Part shown: positions 17,795 through 26,159 of the stretch, piece by piece
How the letters are laid out: each line of letters starts with the position of its first letter
Position numbering within the stretch: position 1 is the first letter of the stretch
Origin: Candidatus Poribacteria bacterium
GTDB lineage: Bacteria; Poribacteria; WGA-4E; PCPOR2b
DNA length: 64,000 nucleotides
Assembly (NCBI GenBank): GCA_028819845.1
Contig: JAPPKS010000034.1
Span: 112,217-176,216, forward strand
Direction: 5' to 3'
The notes under the pieces: model-generated
What the model saw: the letters and a program-made list of their open reading frames with translations, nothing else
Database searches by the model: none
What the model was told of the DNA's origin: nothing
Translations under genes and position numbers: made by a program

Positions 17795-18748
17795 CTAACG
17801 TGGAATTTCCAACTCGGCGAGTAATCTACCAATCACATCGTCTGCGGTTAGCCCTTCAATTTCCGCTTCCGGTTTCAAAATAATCCGATGGCGATAGACG
17901 TGCGCGGCTAACCGCTTGACATCATCCGGTAAGATGTAATCTCGCCCCTGTATCGCCGCGTAAGTTTTGCTTCCCAACAACAGCGAAATGGATGCCCGTG
18001 GACTCCCGCCCAAAATGAGGTCATTAGAACTGCGTGACGCTTCGGCTATACCGACAATATAATCGAAAATAGATTCTTCAACCGTTACCGCCTGAATGGC
18101 TGCTTGGCATTGTCCGAGTAAATCGTTGTCGATGACTCCTTCAACGCCTGCTTCAGCGAGTTGCGAAACATTAAAGCCGTTGTGATAGTTAATCAAAACC
18201 TGTTGCTCCACCTCCCGTCCCGGATAATCGACTCGAAGTTTGAATAAAAACCGGTCTAGTTGGGCTTCGGGGAGCGGATAGGTACCTTCGTATTCCACAG
18301 GGTTCTGTGTCGCCAATACCATAAAAGGGGCAGCCAGTTCGTGGCGGACGCCGTCAATGCTAACCTGCCGCTCCTCCATACATTCTAGGAGCGCCGATTG
18401 CGTCTTCGCCGGGGCGCGGTTGATTTCATCGGCGAGCAAAACGTTAGTGAAAACCGGCCCCCGCTTGAGGCTGAATTGATGCGTTGCTAAATCGTACACG
18501 CTAGTTCCCACAATGTCGGACGGCATTAGATCGGGCGTGAATTGGACGCGGCTGAAATCGCCGGACACTACCATCGCCAATGTTTTCGCTACGAGCGTTT
18601 TTGCAGTGCCGGGAACGCCTTCGAGCAAAACGTGCCCCCCGGATAGGAATCCCACCACCACCAGTTCAAACAATTCGTCTTGCCCAACAATCACTTTTTG
18701 GGCTTCCTGTTTCATCTTTTCAAAGACGCTCTGAATTAAATTGGACAT
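17795..18748 (-). CDS. MoxR-family AAA+ ATPase
   Basis: A 317-residue AAA+ chaperone-like ATPase of the MoxR branch. Walker A is GVPGTAKTL (44-52), Walker [11 protein letters not shown] (104-113), sensor 1 [20 protein letters not shown] (near 150) and sensor 2 [15 protein letters not shown] (near 250). The protein is soluble. MoxR proteins usually work with a DUF58/vWA partner on membrane or periplasmic complexes, and the DUF58 gene follows 49 bp downstream. DUF4350 and DUF4129 genes lie further upstream with two unrelated genes between. Confidence 0.93.
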   Translation of the reverse strand: MSNLIQSVFEKMKQEAQKVIVGQDELFELVVVGFLSGGHVLLEGVPGTAKTLVAKTLAMVVSGDFSRVQFTPDLMPSDIVGTSVYDLATHQFSLKRGPVFTNVLLADEINRAPAKTQSALLECMEERQVSIDGVRHELAAPFMVLATQNPVEYEGTYPLPEAQLDRFLFKLRVDYPGREVEQQVLINYHNGFNVSQLAEAGVEGVIDNDLLGQCQAAIQAVTVEESIFDYIVGIAEASRSSNDLILGGSPRASISLLLGSKTYAAIQGRDYILPDDVKRLAAHVYRHRIILKPEAEIEGLTADDVIGRLLAELEIPR

Positions 18749-18941
18749 AACTCTCCTATTCAGAAACCGGATTAAATCAGCGGCAACCGCATTTCATCCA
18801 CACCCTGCCGTTAGACCAATTTCCCGAACCGGAAAATTTACGATTAAAACCGTTGCTATCGGCAATTCCAATCTGCGGATCTGCGGAAAAAAGCATTGAT
18901 TCCCTGTTCCCCGTCCACTGTGGTGGATACGCATAACGCCT

Positions 18942-19712
18942 TCAAAACATCTGGAGTAGACTTGATATACTATCAACTTCCCACGTAGGCTTTACGGTTG
19001 AACGCGCCACCTGATTGGGTTGGAACTTCCCAGTCCTAACTAAAACGCTTCTCAGTCCCATTCTTTCAGCTCCCAAGATGTCGGTGGCGATATCATCGCC
19101 TACAACAACGACTTCGCTTGGGGAAAGTTGTAGGTCATCAAGTGCGATTTTGAAAAATAACTCACTCGGCTTGCCCATCAGTGCCGCTGTCTTATTTGAA
19201 GCATATTCGAGAAGTGCCGAAAATGCGCCGTAATCCAAGAACATCCCTTCCGGCGAAATCCAATACGGTGATTTTTGAAGCGCAATGAGTTCGGCGCCAC
19301 GCATCAACAACCGAAACGCACGATTCAAAGAGTTATAATCAAACCTGTGTCCATAGTCGCCAACGACGACAAAATCGGGAGAATTACAGTCTGTCGGTAT
19401 CTCTTGGAAATACGCTTTAACGGCATCATCCACCATAAAGTAGCAGCGTGCGCGGGGTTGTGACCGCAGATAAAGGAGGCAAGCGTAGCTCGCATTAAAA
19501 ATTTCACGCTCACGTACGTCAAACCCCATATCGCACATCTGTCTATACAGCATTTTCGGGGTTTTGGCGGTGATGTTCGTAAGAAATCGAATCTGATACC
19601 CTTCCTGTCGCAAATACCTTACGGTTTGAACTGCCTTAGGGTAGGGTTCATTCTTGAAATACAGCGTACCATCCAAATCGATCAAAAACGCCTTGGGACT
19701 CGTCGTTGCCAT
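18942..19712 (-). CDS. HAD-IIA family sugar phosphatase-like hydrolase
   Basis: A NagD/4-nitrophenylphosphatase-like HAD hydrolase, with 256 residues from the chosen ATG (MATTSPKAFLIDLDGTLY). The nucleophile motif DLDGTLYF, motif II RFLTNIT, the C2-type cap and the late GKPSELFFKIALDDL and VVVGDDIATDILGAERMG motifs are all present. These dephosphorylate small sugar or nucleotide phosphates. The ORF extends to 19739, but the extra nine residues are not family-like. It sits between the PhyH gene and moxR on the same strand, an odd guest in a MoxR/DUF58 locus. Confidence 0.87.
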   Translation of the reverse strand: MATTSPKAFLIDLDGTLYFKNEPYPKAVQTVRYLRQEGYQIRFLTNITAKTPKMLYRQMCDMGFDVREREIFNASYACLLYLRSQPRARCYFMVDDAVKAYFQEIPTDCNSPDFVVVGDYGHRFDYNSLNRAFRLLMRGAELIALQKSPYWISPEGMFLDYGAFSALLEYASNKTAALMGKPSELFFKIALDDLQLSPSEVVVVGDDIATDILGAERMGLRSVLVRTGKFQPNQVARSTVKPTWEVDSISSLLQMF

Positions 19713-19813
19713 ACTCTTCTTAACATTCTGTGCTAACAATCGTAATCTATCCTACCGGAGCAGGCAGTAAAGCTATCAGGTAGATTGATTCCCAGAGCCT
19801 ACCCATTAACGCA

Positions 19814-20644
19814 TCATGAAGCCCAGCAACCCTCCGTGTACGCCTCGCGGGTAAACAGCTTCCTACGAGTCGCGTTGGCGCGCACCATCCATTCTGGTGG
19901 AATCTCTTGGGTGTAACGGTGCGGCGGCCCAGCTTCCTTGAAGATATCAATATTGAAGATTCGGTAAGGTTGAGGCGAATCTAACGGCTTCGCCTCAACT
20001 GCATGAAAAATTCGGGCGTTAATATAGACCATGCTACCGGGCGGTAGCGATAGCCGTTTCTCGCCTAGCTGGCGTCCAGCCTCAACGTCGAATTCGCCCG
20101 CTAACATCCGTTCCGGTGTCGCGGTTTCGGTCGGCGCAACACGGTGACTACCAGGGATAACCTTCAGATTGCGGTCGCCGAGCGTGAACCCGTTCGGATA
20201 ATACAAAATCTGCACATAATATCTGTCGCGTTCAGCCAGGTTAATTGGATTTTCATGCCTCCAATGGTGATGATCTTGATGATACGGTATCGCGCCGGTG
20301 CCGCGCGGTGCGATATTCAGGGCAGAATGACAAAAATGATAATCTTCCCCGATAGTGGATCGTAACAACGAGGTTATAAAGGGGTCGTCAATCAACCGGT
20401 CGCTACAAATTTTGCGTTCGTTCCACGGGCGAATGAAATACGAGTTCGGTTCTACGAAATTTGGCGCCATCGCATTGAGGTAATGCTGCACAGGCTCGTA
20501 TCCCGTTATTTCCGAAATTAGGTTTTTTCTCGCATCGTCAGAAAGGATGTCCGGGTACACAATGTAACCGTCATAATGAAAGGAATCAATGTCCGCTTTG
20601 GTCGGGGCTGGCAATCGAAATAAAGATTTTATCTTAGTTGCCAC
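19814..20644 (-). CDS. PhyH-family Fe(II)/2-oxoglutarate-dependent dioxygenase
   Basis: This 276-residue phytanoyl-CoA-dioxygenase-like oxygenase opens with IDSFHYDGYIVYPDIL. The iron ligands are H122 and D124 (YHQDHHHWRH) and H214 (RIFHAVEAKP). R228 (QPYRIFN) fits 2-oxoglutarate binding. KVIPGSHRVAPTETATPERM is the usual loop after the cofactor strand. It lies between the DUF4350 gene (150 bp upstream) and the HAD gene (about 100 bp downstream). It may simply be inserted in the MoxR locus. Substrate unknown. Confidence 0.88.
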   Translation of the reverse strand: MATKIKSLFRLPAPTKADIDSFHYDGYIVYPDILSDDARKNLISEITGYEPVQHYLNAMAPNFVEPNSYFIRPWNERKICSDRLIDDPFITSLLRSTIGEDYHFCHSALNIAPRGTGAIPYHQDHHHWRHENPINLAERDRYYVQILYYPNGFTLGDRNLKVIPGSHRVAPTETATPERMLAGEFDVEAGRQLGEKRLSLPPGSMVYINARIFHAVEAKPLDSPQPYRIFNIDIFKEAGPPHRYTQEIPPEWMVRANATRRKLFTREAYTEGCWAS

Positions 20645-20794
20645 GAGTTGTAATCCTTTCGTTCATATTTGCGCCCGTTCTGAAAACCTTTAATTCCATG
20701 GTTAAAAGCAGAACGCAAGTAATTATGCTAAATCGAGAGATTACCCGACCCCCTCTAAGCAGCCTTAACTGCTCGTGATATAGACTAAATTCAT

Positions 20795-21961
20795 TCAACG
20801 CTGCATTAGAAGTGTACGCCCGATTTTCTCCTTATCATAAAAGGCTTCAACCTGTTTGGCGAGTGAGAGAAGATGCGCCTCGGATATTTCTTCATGCGGC
20901 TCAAGTCTTTTCAGAAGCTCTCGAAGCTCGTCAGCATCTATCGGCTTCCGTTTGGCAATCTCCTCCACGAAGCTAGCGGTCTCTAGTTTCGGGTTAATAT
21001 CCCACCGTGCAGCGAGGTCTGTTCGAAAAGCGTCGCGAATTTGCTTCAAAACAGCCAATTGGGTGTTGCCTTTCTGATAAAGGGCGGTAATAGCGAGGAC
21101 ATATTCTGAACCGAAACGCCTGTGTGCCTCCTCAACCGCTAGAGGCTTCCCGAATCTCTTCCCACGGAGAACCAAAAACAGGAAGATAATTAGCCCAACA
21201 TAAACAATGCCCAGACCGACCGGCGTTTTGAACAGTAGGTGGATTAGCGGATCAGCGGCGTCTGTTGAGCCAAAAGCGTAGTAGCGCGATTCAGCTAGCC
21301 CGATTCGCGCACGGCGGGGCAACGTCGTCATGAGGTTGTAGAGGAACGTCGCATTCCGATCATCTCCTAAACCGAAATCGTCGAAAATAAAGGGGCATGA
21401 TATGAAATAGGCACGTCCGTCCCCTTCACGAAACGTCACTACCGAATAATCCGTTCCCCGTCCGAAGAGCGGCGTAATGTCCCGTTCGATTGACCTGAAA
21501 GCATATTCGGTTTTCGAGAAAATTTCATCGACAGGACGATCTGAAAAGACCGGGGCAACCGGGATTCGCTGCGAGGTCTCCAGCGTTTTCAATGTCTCGT
21601 GCATCTCTAATCCATAATCGAATAACAAGGAATCGAGGGTTGACGTGTCCCCCGCGGCAATCAGAGTGCCGCCTTCTGCAACGAACTTGTGTATCTCCTC
21701 TATTTCCCCTTCCTCTAAGGCTTTATTTAGTTGCTGTAGAAATAGTACATCTAATCGATTCAGCCGGGCGGGTTCATCTATGCTAATTTCCGTCACACGG
21801 AATCCTAACGCCCGCAAGACTTCGTAGAGTGTACTGCCTTGATAAAGTTGATCGCACGAAACTCCAAAAAATGAGAGTATAATCAGCGAAATACTGAAGT
21901 GGCAAATTCTGATGACTGTCATCCGTGGACGCTCTTTGTCAAAGGAGCACGGTTGATTCAT
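20795..21961 (-). CDS. DUF4350-domain membrane protein
   Basis: A 388-residue protein from the ATG at 21961. That ATG overlaps the TGA of the DUF4129 gene (ATGA), so translation is probably coupled. A hydrophobic N-terminal segment, ICHFSISLIILSFFGVSCD, may be a lipoprotein or signal-anchor sequence. The DUF4350 region follows, with STLYEVLRALGFRVTEIS and EGGTLIAAGDTSTLDSLLF. A second transmembrane helix, VGLGIVYVGLIIFLFLVL, lies near residue 245, and a cytosolic tail ends near the DKEKIGRTLLM terminus. It belongs to the MoxR-DUF58-type system. The open frame extends to 22024, but that would overlap the upstream gene by 67 bp. Confidence 0.83.
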   Translation of the reverse strand: MNQPCSFDKERPRMTVIRICHFSISLIILSFFGVSCDQLYQGSTLYEVLRALGFRVTEISIDEPARLNRLDVLFLQQLNKALEEGEIEEIHKFVAEGGTLIAAGDTSTLDSLLFDYGLEMHETLKTLETSQRIPVAPVFSDRPVDEIFSKTEYAFRSIERDITPLFGRGTDYSVVTFREGDGRAYFISCPFIFDDFGLGDDRNATFLYNLMTTLPRRARIGLAESRYYAFGSTDAADPLIHLLFKTPVGLGIVYVGLIIFLFLVLRGKRFGKPLAVEEAHRRFGSEYVLAITALYQKGNTQLAVLKQIRDAFRTDLAARWDINPKLETASFVEEIAKRKPIDADELRELLKRLEPHEEISEAHLLSLAKQVEAFYDKEKIGRTLLMQR

Positions 21962-22590
21962 CCGCTCAATAAATACACCTTTTGTAACAGCACTCGGTAA
22001 TTTCCGATGGTATCCGCGTCGCACGGTTTGCAGCCATACCAGACATCATCAAAAACCTGTACCGCCGGTCGCAGTGCGTCTTGCAACTCAGCATGCATCT
22101 GCAATGATTGGAGATTTTCGAGATTGGTCAGGCTTTTATCGTAAACCAGTATGCCCTTTTCATGGAGGTGCAAAATCGCCGATATATAGAGAAATCGGAG
22201 CGCATCCCTAAAGTTATGTGACGCCGCTGCTGCATTAGATTTGATAATCGCTGCGCGCTCCGTGAGCCTCCCGTCCATTGAGGATTCATCCGCCGCATCT
22301 CGCACTTCAATAATCAGATTCCTGCGAATCTGCCGAACAAAAAAGACGGCCGCAATACTTAGTACCAGGACGCCAAGCCCGAACAGCGCATACTTGAAGT
22401 TGATGTCCCAAGGTACGGCTGGCGAGAGGAGTTTGGATAATATTTCTTGGTATTCCTCGAACGAAATATCGAACTCGCCTCGGTTCGCGTTCACGTGTTT
22501 TCTGAAGGGTTCTTCCTCGGCTGCTGCTGCGGACAACATTGTGGAACTCGCCGATAGGAGTATCGTACAGATGAACGCTATTTCCCTCAT
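21958..22590 (-). CDS. DUF4129-domain protein
   Basis: From the ATG at 22590 the 210-residue product begins with a clear signal peptide (MREIAFICTILLSASSTML, then AAAAEEEP). A transmembrane helix lies near residues 50-75 (YALFGLGVLVLSIAAVFFV). The DUF4129 motif FRDALRFLYISAILHLHE with KGILVYDKSLTNLENL lies near 135-170. A GTG at 22714-22716 gives a longer frame that overlaps the upstream gene by four bases, but it adds no family sequence. The stop overlaps the start of DUF4350 (ATGA). DUF4129 proteins accompany MoxR/DUF58 loci. Confidence 0.85.
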   Translation of the reverse strand: MREIAFICTILLSASSTMLSAAAAEEEPFRKHVNANRGEFDISFEEYQEILSKLLSPAVPWDINFKYALFGLGVLVLSIAAVFFVRQIRRNLIIEVRDAADESSMDGRLTERAAIIKSNAAAASHNFRDALRFLYISAILHLHEKGILVYDKSLTNLENLQSLQMHAELQDALRPAVQVFDDVWYGCKPCDADTIGNYRVLLQKVYLLSG

Positions 22591-22712
22591 GCGAATCTCG
22601 CCTGTCTCAAGTTGACATGATTGAGTAAAATCGCCCAAATCCGAAAAATGCTGAAGCACGTCCGATTCGCCGCAGGGTTGCCGAGATGTTCCATCCTCTA
22701 AGCGTCCGGCCG

Positions 22713-23645
22713 TCACACCACGTCGTTGCTCACACGCATCTCAATGTCGAACCCTTCTTTGCGAATGCGGGAGTCATAGTAGAGCAGCACGGCACCGATA
22801 AGATAAACTGGAAGCATCAGGCTAGCGACGAGATTGTTAATGACATTTTGAACCGCGAACCTTACCAAGCCTGCCCACGCGGTGAGTTCCGGAAGGAACA
22901 TCTGCTTTAATGTCGTCAACAAATCACCTTCACCGCTCGTGGACTGTGATACACCGAACACAAACAACAGTGAGAACTGAAGTATGGATTGAATCATGAA
23001 AGCGAGCAGAAGAATCCCTAACATGATTCCAAACACGCGCCACCACGTGCCTTTGACCAATTCACCACTGCGTCTCAGCGCATTGGTAACCGAGTGTTCT
23101 TCAACCAGAATAGCTAGGCTCCAGAAAACCCAGCGTGTGCCAAAATAGATCGCGAACGGGATTCCAATGATAGTTACCGCTAATGCACCGACAACCAACA
23201 GCCAGAGTAAATTGCCGCCTAAGAACGGCCAAAAACGGCGTTTGACTTGCCTGAATGCCGTGCGCGCGCTGATATGTCTGCCCAAATAGGTTTGAGCGCT
23301 GGCGAAGGTAAGTCCGCCAACAGCAAATAGTGTAACTACAAAAGAAGCCAAAATTCCTAATACCAATACTACTAACACCAATATTGCGAATACCAATCCC
23401 AATATCGCTTCCATCATGCTCGGTTCGCTTGAACTGAGCAAAAGTAATGGAACAATACCTGCCATTAGGCTAAGCACGCAGTTGAACACGAAATAAACAG
23501 CACAGATGCGCAAAAACAGTTGAAAATTGTTGCGATAGAGACTGAAGATTGAGTCCAAAATATCCGTGAACCCCATCGGTTGTAACGACGTTGTTGCGGG
23601 GGTTTCGCTGTTGCTTGCTTTTGATGGATCGTTCGGATTTAACAT
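22713..23645 (-). CDS. Multi-pass membrane protein (GDPD-membrane-domain-like), paralogue 1
   Basis: A 310-residue protein with about six transmembrane segments and a cytosolic N-terminus. After a polar start, the conserved PMGFTDILDSIFSLYRNNF (about 23-41) leads into hydrophobic stretches such as CVLSLMAGIVPLLLLS and VVLVLGILASFVVTLFAVG. It contains RRSGELVKGTWWRVFGIMLG and ends SRIRKEGFDIEMR, both shared with the next gene upstream. The sequence resembles the membrane domain linked to glycerophosphodiester phosphodiesterases. That is family resemblance only, and no phosphodiesterase domain is attached. Confidence 0.75.
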   Translation of the reverse strand: MLNPNDPSKASNSETPATTSLQPMGFTDILDSIFSLYRNNFQLFLRICAVYFVFNCVLSLMAGIVPLLLLSSSEPSMMEAILGLVFAILVLVVLVLGILASFVVTLFAVGGLTFASAQTYLGRHISARTAFRQVKRRFWPFLGGNLLWLLVVGALAVTIIGIPFAIYFGTRWVFWSLAILVEEHSVTNALRRSGELVKGTWWRVFGIMLGILLLAFMIQSILQFSLLFVFGVSQSTSGEGDLLTTLKQMFLPELTAWAGLVRFAVQNVINNLVASLMLPVYLIGAVLLYYDSRIRKEGFDIEMRVSNDVV

Positions 23646-23730
23646 TTTTCCTCCGTGCAGCAGTAAGGTTTATAAGGCGGTAATTCTATCGCATTGCGCC
23701 ACTGCGAGTCAATCCAAAAGAGTCATTGTG

Positions 23731-24561
23731 TCACATCTCCTCTCTTGCCAACATTATCTCAATATCGAATCCTTCCTTCCGAATTCGTAGGTCAAAGTAG
23801 AGCAGCGTGAAACCGATTGCCGTAATCGGCATCGTAAGCGCGCTAATTGCGGTTTGAATCGCATGCAATAAATGCAAGATTCCCTCAAGTTGGACATGGG
23901 GCTCCCACAACGTCTGTCGAATTATCTCCCATAGGTCAACCTCGCTAGCAATCCCTGACGAGGCGAAGATAAGTGTTGCAGAGGTAATAAGTATCACGTC
24001 AATCATGAAATAAATCAGCCAAATTGCGATTATAATACCAAACACACGCCACCATGCGCCTTTGACCAGTTCACTGCTGCGCTTCAACGTGTTCGTCGCC
24101 GAGGGCTTTTCAACCATAGCTGCTTGAATGTAAAAACTCCACCGCGTCAAAAAGTAAATGGCAAACGGAATGCCGATGATGGACACACTCAAAAACACAA
24201 CAACGATCCAATAGAGTAAACTGCTGCCGATGAAGCGCCAAAACCGGTATTTGACTTGATTGAATGCAACCCGGGCAGTAATGTGTTTACCCAGGTATGC
24301 CTGCGCACTAGCGAACGTAAGCGCAGCGTAACACAAAAACGGTAGAACCAGTTCACAGAAAGATATTATCCAATGTGTGAAAGTAGAAAGGACAATATGC
24401 GAAAAAAAATACACGGCAGATATGCATAAAAACAGTCGAAATCGGTTCCGATAGAGGCTAAACGTTGTATCCAGAATGTCCGCGAACCCCATCGGTCGAA
24501 GCGATATCCCTGCGGCCGCTTCACCATCGCTTTTTTGTAATGTATCGTTGAGGTGTAACAT
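23731..24561 (-). CDS. Multi-pass membrane protein (GDPD-membrane-domain-like), paralogue 2
   Basis: A 276-residue paralogue of the neighbouring downstream protein. It shares RPMGFADILDTTFSLYRNRF near the start, SSELVKGAWWRVFGI in the middle, and LRIRKEGFDIEIML at the end. About six hydrophobic segments are visible. The open frame extends to 24618, but the start at 24561 (MLHLNDTLQ) aligns with MLNPNDPSK of the paralogue and leaves room for a promoter upstream. Tandem duplication at the head of the MoxR/DUF58 locus is likely. Confidence 0.75.
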   Translation of the reverse strand: MLHLNDTLQKSDGEAAAGISLRPMGFADILDTTFSLYRNRFRLFLCISAVYFFSHIVLSTFTHWIISFCELVLPFLCYAALTFASAQAYLGKHITARVAFNQVKYRFWRFIGSSLLYWIVVVFLSVSIIGIPFAIYFLTRWSFYIQAAMVEKPSATNTLKRSSELVKGAWWRVFGIIIAIWLIYFMIDVILITSATLIFASSGIASEVDLWEIIRQTLWEPHVQLEGILHLLHAIQTAISALTMPITAIGFTLLYFDLRIRKEGFDIEIMLAREEM

Positions 24562-24608
24562 TTTCCCGTCCATGTGCTGAAAAGTCATCGCCATATTTTT
24601 ATTTTGCA

Positions 24609-24638
24609 ATAATAGCATAGCTGGATGTTATTTGTAAA
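24609..24638 (-). promoter_or_regulatory. Likely sigma-70 promoter for the MoxR/DUF58 locus
   Basis: TTTACA (24633-24638) and TATTAT (24609-24614) are separated by 18 bases on the minus strand. They lie about 50 bases before the chosen start of the first membrane-protein gene. Four to five matches per hexamer; inferred by eye. Confidence 0.5.
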
Positions 24639-24674
24639 GAAGGGACACAAGTCTTTGCCAGCGCTAGTTTTCTG

Positions 24675-24703
24675 TTGACCCAGATTTGAAATGGGCTTAG
24701 AAT
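24675..24703 (+). promoter_or_regulatory. Sigma-70-type promoter for the lipoprotein gene
   Basis: TTGACC (24675-24680), a 17-base spacer and TAGAAT (24698-24703) precede the lipoprotein ATG at 24751. GGGAGGAA sits just before the start as a strong ribosome-binding site. Confidence 0.65.
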
Positions 24704-24750
24704 GCTCATGATCGCAAAAGCTTTTTTGCTCGACGCGGGAGGAATCGAAA

Positions 24751-25461
24751 ATGTACAAGCTTTTGAAGCTGTTGAGTCTGCTAACTACTGTCTTTTTTGC
24801 CGCGTGCGGCCGTGACGAAGAAGTTGCGCCTTCGCCAGTTAAAACAGAGCCGCCCGCCGTGGTCTACGGGCTTCACGGTGATACGTATCAGCATCAACGG
24901 TACGTATTCAGAGTGACCAACCTACCTGTTGATGATTGGACTGTCTTGGAAATATCCAATGTAGCGAGGCGGGAGATTGATAAGATTTGGAAAGTGGCTT
25001 GGATCGCGGCGGCTGGTGGACAAGTCCAATTTAACGCAGTCGACTCCTTCCTGCTATTGCAGTTAACTACAGAACAGGAATTTGCGAGTACCATTTTAGA
25101 AGCAGTTGAAAAACAAATTCCTTTTATCTACATTTTCATTGAAAAGCAAAAAATCTCAGAAATAAGCTCCCCGAGAAAGTACATTGAAACCATGATAGAA
25201 CTGCTGGAGCTTGTTTTGCCCCCGGACAGTTTCGAAGTGACTCAGCAAGGAAGCCACTTCTCTAAAGACGGCAGACCTGCACACTATTTTGAGATGAGAC
25301 TCGTCGATGGCAGTCGAATCAAGCGGACGGCATTCTTCAGAAATGTTAGCAGCGAATCTGACGTTTACCAAATCAGCTTTTGGTGCCCTGGCGGTCGATA
25401 TGAAGAACTGGTGCCGGTCTACGATAACATTGCCGCATCTGTCGAGTTTCGACTCTATTGA
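24751..25461 (+). CDS. Putative lipoprotein of unknown function
   Basis: A 236-residue secreted protein. The start MYKLLKLLSLLTTVFFAACG is a signal peptide ending in a lipobox (FAAC), so Cys19 should be lipidated and the protein membrane-anchored in the periplasm or outer membrane. The mature part begins RDEEVAPSPVKTEPP, a flexible linker, and continues as a mixed alpha/beta region with FRVTNLPVDDWTVLEISN and a second half ending YDNIAASVEFRLY. No named domain recognised. It has its own promoter and strong ribosome site. Confidence 0.75.
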   Translation: MYKLLKLLSLLTTVFFAACGRDEEVAPSPVKTEPPAVVYGLHGDTYQHQRYVFRVTNLPVDDWTVLEISNVARREIDKIWKVAWIAAAGGQVQFNAVDSFLLLQLTTEQEFASTILEAVEKQIPFIYIFIEKQKISEISSPRKYIETMIELLELVLPPDSFEVTQQGSHFSKDGRPAHYFEMRLVDGSRIKRTAFFRNVSSESDVYQISFWCPGGRYEELVPVYDNIAASVEFRLY

Positions 25462-25673
25462 ACTTTCCATTGATTTGAGGCGAATATCCTGACAATCAAT
25501 ACATTGCGTACAGTCCCTAATCTAGCTAACGACGTTACAATTTCGCCCCCCGCTTATTCCAGAAAAATAATTCCGTCCGAATCTGATCTCTTGCCCGCCA
25601 TGTGCATCATTATATGATAGAAGGCAATGACGCTGGAGTCTTTGCCACCTAAAGCCGCACAACATCGGGAGCG

Positions 25674-26030
25674 ATGAAAATGGCAAACAGCGATGCCGAA
25701 CTCATCCAACGCACTTTGGATGGCGATGATACCGCGTTCGGGTTCCTGGTCGACAAATACAAAGGCGCAGTCCACGCACTCGCTTACCGTAAAACCGGGA
25801 ATTTCCACACCGCCGAAGACATTACGCAGGACACCTTTCTCCGAGCCTACCAAAAACTTCACACGCTCAAGGATTGGCGGTATTTCCCCGGCTGGCTCTA
25901 CAGAATAGCGTCGCGGCTCTGCTTGATGTGGCATCGCAATCGGCGGGTCGTACCGCAACCGCTCGAAACGGTTGACAGCGGTCACATGGATGCCCTGGCG
26001 TGGGTGAAGCACACCGACCAACGAGGGTAA
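25674..26030 (+). pseudogene. Truncated ECF sigma factor (region 2 only)
   Basis: The 118-residue product matches the first half of an ECF sigma factor. DTAFGFLVDKYKGAVHALAY and TAEDITQDTFLRAYQKLHTL form region 2, and WLYRIASRLCLMWHRNRR ends it. A TAA then stops the frame after KHTDQRG. No region 4 is seen in any frame of the 130 bases up to the nucleotidase gene. Without region 4 it should not bind a -35 element in the usual way. A short regulatory fragment cannot be excluded, but a remnant is more likely. Confidence 0.7.
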
Positions 26031-26159
26031 ATTCAGATGAAGCCATTTCGGTCAAAGATGTAAGCGTGAACGAGAAAGGACCTGCTTGTGAAGTCCTCCT
26101 TTATCCACGCGAAGTATTAGGTTACAATTAATCCAACATGACTAAAGGAAGAATCTTTA

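Noticed and set aside
25554-26021. Minus-strand frame of 155 codons across the sigma fragment
   Set aside because: It is antisense to a recognisable sigma region 2 and has no family-like content.
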